IMG/VR virus record: IMGVR_UViG_3300010938_000065
Coordinates: 1-45,705 of that record
DNA length: 45,705 nt
Strand: one strand, 5' to 3'
Source of the DNA: a virus
In this document: positions 1 to 7,210 of the stretch, piece by piece
Layout of the letters: the number at the start of each line of letters is the position of its first letter
Numbering within the stretch: position 1 is the stretch's first letter
Translations under genes and position numbers: made by a program
Notes under the pieces: generated by a model
Database searches by the model: none
What the model was told of the DNA's origin: nothing
The model's input: the letters and a program-made list of their open reading frames with translations, nothing else

Positions 1-976
1 CAGAGAGTAAAACCTGTATAGGTATTTGATAAGGATTGGAATATGAAGAAAAAGGTCCACTCAAAATACGTGCTGTTGTTGAGTTATGGGGTACACAAAA
101 TACTCTACCGTCAGGTAGTAAAACTCCGCCAATGAAAGCATTGAGCCCAGGATAAGTACTTGAAGGTGTAGTTAAGGTATCTGTTACTGGGTTATAGATA
201 CGCGCTGTTGTTGAATTATGGGGTACACAAAATACCCTACCATCGGGCAGTAAAACACCGCCATTAAAAGCAGCGCCTCCAGGATACGTACCTGAAGGTG
301 TAGTTAAAGTATCTGTTACTGGGTTATAGATACGTGCGTCTGTTGAATTAAAGGGTACACAAAATACTCTGCCGTCGGGCAGTAAAACGCCGCCATCAAA
401 AGCCGAGCTTCCAGGATAAGTACCTGAAGGTGTAGTTACAGTATCTGTTACTGGGTTATAGATACGCGCGTCTGTTGAATTAAAGGGTACACAAAATACC
501 CTGCCATCAGGTAATAAAACGCCGCCAGAAAAAGCACCGGTTCCAGGAAAGCCTGAACGTATAGTTAAAGTGTCTGTTACGGGGTTATAGATACGTGCGT
601 CTGTTGAATTAAAGGGTACACAAAATACCCTACCATCGGGCAATAAAACACCACCAGCAAAAGCACCGCCTCCAGGATAAGTGCCTGAAGGTGTAGTTAC
701 AGTATCTGTTGCTGGGTTATAGATACGTGCTGTTGTGTTGTTATGGGGCACACAAAATACCCTACCATCGGGTAATAAAACGCCGCCAATGAAAGCACTG
801 ACTCCAGGATAAGATCCGGAAGGAGTTTCTGTTACGCCGCTTTGCGTATTAAAATATTGCCCCGTATTATTCCTATTCCTTTGGGTAATAGTTTGCAGTA
901 TATTTAATACGTCTGTCTTTAACGTATTCGTATTACTGCTTAAATTTTCAAATAAATTGCCTTTTAATTTAATCAT
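1..976 (-). CDS. Kelch-like repeat tail-fibre/receptor-binding protein, partial (C-terminal end beyond window)
   Basis: Open reading frame starting at ATG 976-974 and still open at base 1. The first 50 residues are unique. From residue 51 there are six repeats of 43-44 residues, each with the core GGVLLPDGRVFCVP followed by NSTxARIYNPxTDT. The tail after the last repeat (ARILSGPF..NPYQ..) matches the C-terminus of the neighbouring paralogue at 1224-2207, so only a few residues should be missing beyond the edge. Six short beta-rich units suggest a Kelch/beta-propeller-like fold. Position at the distal end of a tail-fibre block suggests a receptor-binding tip. The fold and role are inferred; the repeats are directly visible. 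Confidence 0.8.
   Translation of the reverse strand, partial: MIKLKGNLFENLSSNTNTLKTDVLNILQTITQRNRNNTGQYFNTQSGVTETPSGSYPGVSAFIGGVLLPDGRVFCVPHNNTTARIYNPATDTVTTPSGTYPGGGAFAGGVLLPDGRVFCVPFNSTDARIYNPVTDTLTIRSGFPGTGAFSGGVLLPDGRVFCVPFNSTDARIYNPVTDTVTTPSGTYPGSSAFDGGVLLPDGRVFCVPFNSTDARIYNPVTDTLTTPSGTYPGGAAFNGGVLLPDGRVFCVPHNSTTARIYNPVTDTLTTPSSTYPGLNAFIGGVLLPDGRVFCVPHNSTTARILSGPFSSYSNPYQIPIQVLLS
62..826 (-). repeat. Tandem repeat array 1 (six units of 129-132 bp, coding)
   Basis: Six in-frame units inside the left-edge gene. The marker string gtacacaaaata recurs every 129-132 bp. Units are nearly identical at DNA level. They differ mainly at fixed codons: the residue after FCVP, T or D in NSTxAR, the pair before AF, and the residue after AF. 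Some units use IRSGFPG in place of TPSGSYPG, which makes them one codon shorter. Near-identity should allow recombination within this gene and with array 2. Confidence 0.9.
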
Positions 977-1004
977 ATAGCATCTTTATTAATAGCAATT
1001 CAGA

Positions 1005-1214
1005 TTACCCAATCAGGCTATTTCTCCAATCGCCGTTAACTGGTTCAGATGGCATTATAACTTCTACATTAAAATTTGTTACTTGATAGTCAGGGGATGA
1101 CAAAAGAGAATTTACCATTTCTTGGTTTTCCTCTGTTTTTAAAATTCTAGAAATAACTTGACCGTTTTCATCTAGAATCTCTAACATATTATTGGCATTT
1201 TTGATAGTTAGCAT
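1005..1214 (-). CDS. Hypothetical protein, 69 aa, between the two Kelch-like genes
   Basis: Short minus-strand gene with a strong Shine-Dalgarno (AAGGAG, 6 nt before ATG). It begins MLTIKNANNMLEILDENGQ and ends NGDWRNSLIG. No cysteines, signal peptide or membrane segment are visible, and I do not recognise the family. It sits between two paralogous repeat fibres, so it may be a fibre-assembly or accessory protein co-transcribed with them. That role is inference from position only. Confidence 0.7.
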   Translation of the reverse strand: MLTIKNANNMLEILDENGQVISRILKTEENQEMVNSLLSSPDYQVTNFNVEVIMPSEPVNGDWRNSLIG

Positions 1215-1223
1215 AAGATCTCC

Positions 1224-2207
1224 TTAAAGTTTATTAAGATATGCGGAAAGTAAAAGTTGTTTAGTAAATTGATAAGGATTTTGGTTTTTACTAAAATTAC
1301 CAGTTAGAATACGTGCCGTTGTTGAGTTAACAGGAACACAAAATACCCTACCATCGGGCAGTAAAACACCGCCAACAAAAGCACTGGTTCCAGGATAAGA
1401 GCCTGAAGGCGTAGTCAGAGTATCTGTTACTGGGTTATAGATGCGTGCGTCTGTTGAGTTATGGGGTACACAAAATACCCTACCATCAGGTAATAAAACA
1501 CCGCCAAAGAAAGCGCCGCCTCCAGGATAAGAGCCTGAAGGTGTAGTTAAGGTATCTGTTACTGGGTTATAGATACGTGCGGTTGTTGAGTTGGAGGGTA
1601 CACAAAATACCCTACCATCGGGTAGTAAAACACCGCCAGCAAAAGCGCCGGTTCCAGGAAAGCCTGAACGTATAGTTAAAGTATCTGTTACTGGATTATA
1701 AATACGTGCGTCTGTTGAGTTACGGGGTACACAAAACACCCTACCATCAGGTAATAAAACACCGCCAATAAAAGCACCAGTTCCGGGATAAGAGCCTGAA
1801 GGTGTAGTTACAGTATCCGTTACTGGGTTATAGATACGTGCTGTTGTTGAGCCATGGGGTACACAAAACACTCTACCATCAGGTAGTAAAACGCCGCCGA
1901 CGAAAGCGTCGCTTCCAGGAAAGCCTGAACGTATAGTTACAGTATCTGTTACTGGATTATAAATACGTGCGTCTGTTGAGTTAACAGGAACACAAAATAC
2001 CCTACCATCGGGCAGTAAAACGCCGCCGTAGAAAGCGCCGCCTCCAGGATAAGAGCCTGAAGGTGTAATCGTTTGATCATTAAAATTTGCGTTTTGATAT
2101 TTATAGCTCTTATCAACGACAAATTTAATAGCTCTTGGAAAATCTTTTAAATCCGTGCTAAAATCTGAATTTTCTTGTAAAATATTATTTTCTATTCTGA
2201 ATTTCAT
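1224..2207 (-). CDS. Kelch-like repeat tail-fibre/receptor-binding protein (327 aa)
   Basis: Complete paralogue of the left-edge gene. A 47-residue unique N-terminus is followed by six 43-44-residue repeats (about residues 48-301) with GGVLLPDGRVFCVP and NSTxARIYNPVTDT. A short C-terminal tail is rich in Q, N and L. The repeats fit a beta-propeller of about six blades, each with a central DGR turn. The start ATG lies 2 nt after the stop of the upstream fibre gene, so the two are probably co-transcribed. Its location among fibre genes suggests a host-recognition tip; the N-terminus may be the attachment part. The fold assignment is inferred from repeat length and the G-G...D-G-R pattern. No enzymatic motif is seen. 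Confidence 0.8.
   Translation of the reverse strand: MKFRIENNILQENSDFSTDLKDFPRAIKFVVDKSYKYQNANFNDQTITPSGSYPGGGAFYGGVLLPDGRVFCVPVNSTDARIYNPVTDTVTIRSGFPGSDAFVGGVLLPDGRVFCVPHGSTTARIYNPVTDTVTTPSGSYPGTGAFIGGVLLPDGRVFCVPRNSTDARIYNPVTDTLTIRSGFPGTGAFAGGVLLPDGRVFCVPSNSTTARIYNPVTDTLTTPSGSYPGGGAFFGGVLLPDGRVFCVPHNSTDARIYNPVTDTLTTPSGSYPGTSAFVGGVLLPDGRVFCVPVNSTTARILTGNFSKNQNPYQFTKQLLLSAYLNKL
1305..2066 (-). repeat. Tandem repeat array 2 (six units of 129-132 bp, coding)
   Basis: Repeat region of the 1224-2207 gene, homologous to the array at 62-826 and in the same orientation. The last unit is truncated after ARIL in both genes. Two of the six units use the shorter IRSGFPG variant, against one in array 1. 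The two arrays are direct repeats about 1.2 kb apart, so a crossover could delete or fuse the intervening gene. Confidence 0.9.
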
Positions 2208-2209
2208 AA

Positions 2210-4102
2210 CTAATTATCCAATATTACACTAAAATTATTAAGAGTGCCGGTATCTGTAATTGTACCAATTACCCAACAATCCCTAATAGTATTAGTATTT
2301 CCGCTAACAGTTAAATTACCAGTAATTTTTACGTTTTGCAATATATTGTTATTACCGCTAATTGTCATATTTCCATCCACAATAGACAAATGTCCTTCGC
2401 CTCTAACCACAACATCGCTCTGACTCCAAGTAACAGCCTCTGTAATTGTGGTGCGTAACATTACAATAGCTGATCCTACACCAGAATCAGTTAATGCGTT
2501 TTGTAAAGAATTATGCGTAGCTAAACCAGCGTCAACTTGTGCGGAAGTACCGACGATTATATTTTCAAAAGAAACTGGAGTAACCAGTTTATCATCGGTT
2601 AAATATAGTACGCCAAATCCCTTTAATTTGGCGGTCATAGAAGCGGTGATTCTGGCTAATAAATTTAAAATTTTATATTTATATGTAAATTTTATACTTT
2701 GCCCAGTAATATCTGACCAATTAGTTCCATCATAAGATTTAGCCAATGGATCTACGCCTGCTGTATCAGAGCGTATAGCTAATTGGGTAACTCCTGCAGA
2801 AAAAGAATTTTTATAAGAATCGTCTGTTGTAAATACTATGTGATAAGTACCGGCTTTAAGCACTTGATTGCCAAAATTAATCACAAGGCTACTTATGCCA
2901 GAAGAAATATCTATAAGTCTGGTATTTACAAAACTTATTAAATCGGCACTTGCAGAAGACGGATTACCACCACTATCCCTAACTAAGTTGATCGTTAAAT
3001 TCCCCGCAGGAGAACCTGTCTTGTTTACTTTAAAAGTAAATTCATTAACTACTCTATTATCAGTTAAAATAAGCCTTTGGGAAATTTGCTGTGCAGTTGT
3101 TTTATTTAATACTTGATCTGCAGAATCCGTAAGGGTACCGGCGGTGCTAAAAGTTTCAGTCGCAAACTGTTTTACTCCACTATACTCACCAGTCAAGCCA
3201 TTTCGCTGCATCGTTACCGTTTGCCAAGTAACGCCGTTGTCCCGGCTTAATTGGTATGTAGCACCGGTGTCTATATTATTGTTGTCCCAAAATACAGTAA
3301 ACATTGCGGCGTCTACATCTCTTGCTTCTTCATAAAAAGATGAATCTAAAAGATTTATAGACCGAAGAACTTGGCTAGCAGTAAAATTATATGTTTTTGT
3401 AACTAAACTAAATGTAGCTGTCGTGTTTCCAGTATCTACGTTAACTAACTTATCAGAAGCAAAAACAGAAGGAGTCAAATATTTTAGATAACTACTATCG
3501 AGTGAATTACGTAAAGCAATGGATTCTTCAACCAATCCACCGCCTAATCCTCCACCAGATCCTGTGCCAAATTGAGCTATTTTATTTTGTGCGATATTTT
3601 GGATGACCCCGCCAACATTTTGTACTACGATAAATCCTAATGCCAAAGTTTCATCTGGCGCTGGCGGTAGATTAGTTATGGCTGCAGTTTCTGTTGCGGC
3701 ATCTGTTCCGACAATAGTATTCAAATTCCCAGACGCATCCAAGTAGACTAAAACGGCTGCATAATTACCTGAAGCAACAGTAAGAACGGTTGTACCGCCT
3801 GGTGAACAGGTTATGTTGCCGCCTGAAGCGGCAGGAAAAGTGATAGTTCCAGAAGAAAATTGAATATAAGAAGACCCAACATGCGGAATTGCGCGTCTAC
3901 GATTGGATTCTGTATTTGTGAGATCGCTACCACTAACATTTACTATTAAATTTGCAGGATTATTGGCAGAAATTCTTAAAAGGGCAGTAAGATCCGTATT
4001 AATTGAGCTAAGTAACTTACTAAGCTCAGGATTCGTAGAGGTACTAAGTTGATTTAAAGTGCCTCTATAAATACTCTGTCTTGCGTCAAATTTTTGTGAC
4101 AT
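2210..4102 (-). CDS. Tail-fibre protein with C-terminal beta-helix-like region (630 aa)
   Basis: Large virion-type protein with a GAGG Shine-Dalgarno before ATG. The N-terminal third is Ser/Thr/Gly/Asn-rich and contains a glycine stretch (GTGSGGGLGGG) near residue 185, likely a flexible hinge. The C-terminal 100 residues read as short repetitive strands (GNMTISGNNNILQNVKITG, GNLTVSGNTNTIRD). This is typical of a right-handed parallel beta-helix seen in phage fibres and tailspikes. No catalytic residues can be assigned. It lies between the 99-aa protein and the Kelch-like genes in a same-strand block, so it is most likely a fibre shaft or tail appendage. Confidence 0.75.
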   Translation of the reverse strand: MSQKFDARQSIYRGTLNQLSTSTNPELSKLLSSINTDLTALLRISANNPANLIVNVSGSDLTNTESNRRRAIPHVGSSYIQFSSGTITFPAASGGNITCSPGGTTVLTVASGNYAAVLVYLDASGNLNTIVGTDAATETAAITNLPPAPDETLALGFIVVQNVGGVIQNIAQNKIAQFGTGSGGGLGGGLVEESIALRNSLDSSYLKYLTPSVFASDKLVNVDTGNTTATFSLVTKTYNFTASQVLRSINLLDSSFYEEARDVDAAMFTVFWDNNNIDTGATYQLSRDNGVTWQTVTMQRNGLTGEYSGVKQFATETFSTAGTLTDSADQVLNKTTAQQISQRLILTDNRVVNEFTFKVNKTGSPAGNLTINLVRDSGGNPSSASADLISFVNTRLIDISSGISSLVINFGNQVLKAGTYHIVFTTDDSYKNSFSAGVTQLAIRSDTAGVDPLAKSYDGTNWSDITGQSIKFTYKYKILNLLARITASMTAKLKGFGVLYLTDDKLVTPVSFENIIVGTSAQVDAGLATHNSLQNALTDSGVGSAIVMLRTTITEAVTWSQSDVVVRGEGHLSIVDGNMTISGNNNILQNVKITGNLTVSGNTNTIRDCWVIGTITDTGTLNNFSVILDN

Positions 4103-4116
4103 TATAGCCTCATTAT

Positions 4117-4416
4117 CTATGCATTACGGATCTTTCTAAATCTTATTATATCACCGGTTATTAAATCAAATGTAAATTGAACTTGAGTTCTTGGCGGCGA
4201 TCCTACAAATATATAATCTGCAATATCATCTAATACTTGACCATTACAATATACTTCTAACTCCTGTCCATCATAAGTGCCGCTGAGCGGTAATGCAACA
4301 TTTGTTCCAGCGGTTATAGTACTTGACACTGTTAAACTTTCATCATAAATAGGTATGCTAGATGCTTCATCAAAGCTCCTTGGTATTCCATTAATTAATC
4401 TTAAAAATCTTCCCAT
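4117..4416 (-). CDS. Small virion protein with a fibre-type domain (99 aa)
   Basis: The core LEVYCNGQVLDDIADY followed by QVQFTFDLITGDIIRFRK matches, by eye, a segment of the 904-aa fibre encoded at 7211-9925 (LEVYLNGQYLRLGVDW ... QMQLEIGDSLEFRI). The small protein therefore appears to be a free-standing copy of a beta-sandwich module also used inside a long fibre. The start has only a weak Shine-Dalgarno. It is transcribed with the fibre genes on both sides. The role (cap, connector or decoration) is unknown. Confidence 0.7.
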   Translation of the reverse strand: MGRFLRLINGIPRSFDEASSIPIYDESLTVSSTITAGTNVALPLSGTYDGQELEVYCNGQVLDDIADYIFVGSPPRTQVQFTFDLITGDIIRFRKIRNA

Positions 4417-4442
4417 TATTTATGCCCATACTATTTAATCAA

Positions 4443-6443
4443 TTAATTGACACCTAAGAATTGACGATCTACGAAAATCTTATTAGTATCTTCAACAATA
4501 CCTACCTTGGTAACCGCCTCATTTGCTGCTGTTGGTGCTGTAACGCTAAAGGCCCCCGCAGCCGTAAGATATACTGGCTTACCAATATCTCCTGCTAAAA
4601 ATGCAGTATCTGAAGACCCTAATGTGTGGCTTCCTAACATAATAACATTAATATTTTGACCGGCAGAAACGGCAGTTGTAGAAAGAGCGACGCCAATAGC
4701 CCAAAACTTATCTGAAACAGAAGCATCTTTATCTGCTTTATATATTCTGCCCGCAGTTTCGCCTGATAGTGCCCATCTAACTATAAAAGAAGTATTTGCG
4801 GCAAATGATTCGCCTGCGACCAAAGTCTTCTTAATAAGTGGTGCAGACTGAACAGAAAGAGCGGTTCCTGCGCCGCCTGCAATTGTGTTTTGATCAGCAA
4901 CGTTACTATTAAGGTGTGCTGCCTGAATCCCCGCCGCTTTCACTTGAACTGTATCTGCGGCAACTTCTAGGCTAGCATTATCCGTATTAACAGCAAGCGG
5001 TGAACCTGCGCCACCAACAAGACCTGCTCCTGCAACCGATGCGGCTAGATGATTTTCATTAATTCCAGCCGCTTTAACACGAAGGGCATTAGAAGAAATC
5101 TCAATGGTAGAATTATCTACTTGGACAGCTACACCAGAAGCGCCTGATAGTATAGCGCCAGCGGCATCAAATTTAACTCCCAGCTGATTAGAGCCATTGA
5201 TCTGCAGGCTAGGATTAACAGATTCTAATTTAATGCGCAATTGACCGGCAGAATTACCTGGATTGGTAGATTCTAGACCAGAAACAGACGCTAGATCAAC
5301 GCTGATTGCACCGCCTGTTAGGGTAATCATGTCATGTCCACTAAAGTGATTAGCGGATGAAATTACCCAAGTAAGTGCTGTAGTGCCAAGAGTTATATTA
5401 TCTGCGGTCTGTGTGTATTGTTTATCGGCATTTACAGTACCTTCTGCTACCCAAACTGTCGCTGATTGTAATTCAGAGGCGGTATCGGCATCAGCAGAAC
5501 GGCTAAGAGAATAATTTGTTCCAATGCCACTTACAACATAGATACCGTTTTGAGCAGGGTCGGTCTGATCTTTTAACAAAACGCGATCATTATTGGCAAG
5601 AGATACGCCATCAATCGTAAGTGTAGTTTCTGAGCCAGAACCAACAAGAGGTACGTTTGCCGTGGAAGCTACACGAACGTTATTTTTCCATTTGTTGCCA
5701 TTTATTAAACTATCTACATATGCCTTAGTAGCTGCATCCTGGGCTGAAACAGGATCGGATAGATTTGTAGCCTTAAAACTACCAAATGACTGATCTGCCT
5801 GGAATGCATTTGCGCCAGAAACCAGGATAGCCTGTTCGTAACGAACAGAATGACCGGCTGCACTACCAGCTGCAAGACCGGTTAGTTTAAAACCGCCCAT
5901 CGGCTGATCAGCGGTGAAAGCGCGGGAACCGTCTTTCAAAATAGCATTATTAACATCGGCCAGATTAACATTAGCATCTGGCATCAAAATGGTGCGGATA
6001 GTGCCTGTTGAAATTGCGGATACTTCAAATGCGGCCTTCTTTGTGTTATCGACATTATCAAAAATGCGAAAGGTGGCGTCGCTAAACTCTACTGCACCGG
6101 CAGTTGCAAGGGCTGAATCAATCGCAACGAGTGCTGATCTAACAGTAGAAGAGGCCGGACTAAAATTGGTATAGCCACCGGCATCGCCAATAAGCGATGA
6201 ACCGGAAGTTGTTCCTAATTCAGATTCGGTAAAATATCTATTATCATGATGATGTAAAGTGGCTGAAATATCACTACCATTTTGAAGAGTAACAAGATTG
6301 TCTAATATGGTTTTAGTTAAAAGCGTACCGGCACCGCCAACGCCCCCAACCTTAAGATCTTGGACTACAATGGTATTAGCTGATAAATCAACTTGACGCT
6401 GTATACCGCCTACTAATCTAGATAATCTAGTAATTTCAGCCAT
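4443..6443 (-). CDS. Long tail-fibre protein (666 aa)
   Basis: Strong GAGGAG Shine-Dalgarno before ATG. Fibre hallmarks include an HHHDNRYFTESE segment near residue 67, common in phage tail fibres, and QDAATKAYVDSLINGNKW, followed by a DPAQNGIYVVSG segment typical of fibre domains. The middle has repetitive Ala/Ser/Asn-rich units (for example LRVKAAGINENHLAASVAGAG followed later by VQVKAAGIQAAHLNSNVA) that suggest a trimeric beta-structured shaft. The C-terminal 130 residues form a compact globular-looking domain. No protease or chaperone motif is seen. Host adhesion is the likely role. Confidence 0.8.
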   Translation of the reverse strand: MAEITRLSRLVGGIQRQVDLSANTIVVQDLKVGGVGGAGTLLTKTILDNLVTLQNGSDISATLHHHDNRYFTESELGTTSGSSLIGDAGGYTNFSPASSTVRSALVAIDSALATAGAVEFSDATFRIFDNVDNTKKAAFEVSAISTGTIRTILMPDANVNLADVNNAILKDGSRAFTADQPMGGFKLTGLAAGSAAGHSVRYEQAILVSGANAFQADQSFGSFKATNLSDPVSAQDAATKAYVDSLINGNKWKNNVRVASTANVPLVGSGSETTLTIDGVSLANNDRVLLKDQTDPAQNGIYVVSGIGTNYSLSRSADADTASELQSATVWVAEGTVNADKQYTQTADNITLGTTALTWVISSANHFSGHDMITLTGGAISVDLASVSGLESTNPGNSAGQLRIKLESVNPSLQINGSNQLGVKFDAAGAILSGASGVAVQVDNSTIEISSNALRVKAAGINENHLAASVAGAGLVGGAGSPLAVNTDNASLEVAADTVQVKAAGIQAAHLNSNVADQNTIAGGAGTALSVQSAPLIKKTLVAGESFAANTSFIVRWALSGETAGRIYKADKDASVSDKFWAIGVALSTTAVSAGQNINVIMLGSHTLGSSDTAFLAGDIGKPVYLTAAGAFSVTAPTAANEAVTKVGIVEDTNKIFVDRQFLGVN

Positions 6444-6491
6444 TTATGTATCTCCTCTTTGTTTATTTTATTATTGTCTATACTACGTAAT

Positions 6492-6707
6492 TTAAGATTG
6501 TTGTCCTTTTTGCTTTTCATTTAAAGATTCTATAGTTACCATCATCTTGGCGTTCATTCCGTATATATTCAATAGTTTATTAGATTCTTCGACCGCTTTA
6601 TCACAGATTTCTCTAATTTTATCGCCAAGTCTTTTAGATAATTCATCAATTTGTTCTGGTGCCATATTTTCAATATTTATTTTTCTTTCTCTATTTGCAA
6701 TGTCCAT
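6492..6707 (-). CDS. Hypothetical protein, about 71 aa, in fibre block
   Basis: The start is placed at ATG 6707-6705, beginning MDIANRERKINIEN, because AGGAG lies 8 nt upstream. A longer frame using TTG at 6734 would overlap the preceding gene and has no ribosome site. The protein is charged, probably helical (ERKINIEN, LSKRLGDKIREICDKAVEES), with one cysteine and no membrane segment. It lies between two structural genes and may be a small assembly factor. The family is not recognised. Confidence 0.65.
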   Translation of the reverse strand: MDIANRERKINIENMAPEQIDELSKRLGDKIREICDKAVEESNKLLNIYGMNAKMMVTIESLNEKQKGQQS

Positions 6708-6717
6708 AAAATATCTC

Positions 6718-7173
6718 CTACAATTGTCCAACAACAGAAAGCATTACCTTTAAATCTTTCCACAAAGGATTAAATTCATTTTTAACTATTACACCTACGA
6801 AAACTACAAAATCTCCAATTGAAAAACCAGATATTCCTATTTCTGGTTTTACGTCAATTAAATCTCCATTTTTATCCAAATAAATAGGACTTCCAATAGC
6901 AAAGGTGGTGGATATATTTTCAAGCCTTCCTGTATGGACAACCGATCCGGAAGCAGAGGCGAGAATATCTTCTCCTGTAACGCCTATAATAGCACTGACT
7001 TGTGATTCAATAGAAGGATTTACTTTTATAAGGCTTCCGTTAGAATCAACGGCAACAACCGTAGCCTTATTCAATTGGACACCGGTTCCATTAACATAAT
7101 TAGTAGAACCGCTTCTAGAGGAAATAGACGTTGCATTTGCCTTTGTTCCTCTAAAATTTGGAGAAAATGACAT
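6718..7173 (-). CDS. Virion-type protein (151 aa), beta-rich
   Basis: A beta-rich protein beginning MSFSPNFRGTKANATS, with alternating hydrophobic strands and turns (NGTGVQLNKATVVAVDSNG, AIGSPIYLDKNGDLID). It resembles small capsid-decoration or fibre-associated proteins. It also resembles in style the C-terminal domain of the 666-aa fibre next door (both have GxPxYLxxxG), which hints at a shared module. An AAGG ribosome site is present but distant. The stop TAG overlaps the ribosome site of the following small gene, so the two are coupled. Confidence 0.6.
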   Translation of the reverse strand: MSFSPNFRGTKANATSISSRSGSTNYVNGTGVQLNKATVVAVDSNGSLIKVNPSIESQVSAIIGVTGEDILASASGSVVHTGRLENISTTFAIGSPIYLDKNGDLIDVKPEIGISGFSIGDFVVFVGVIVKNEFNPLWKDLKVMLSVVGQL

Positions 7174-7210
7174 TTTTATTCACCCTTTTTACATTTGATA
7201 AGCTTTCATA

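Noticed and set aside
62-2066. CRISPR-like spacing of repeats in the left block
   Set aside because: The 129-132 bp units are in frame and translated as protein repeats, with no unique spacers between them.
1-2207. Diversity-generating retroelement acting on the Kelch-like repeats
   Set aside because: No reverse transcriptase gene or adenine-biased template repeat is visible in this window.
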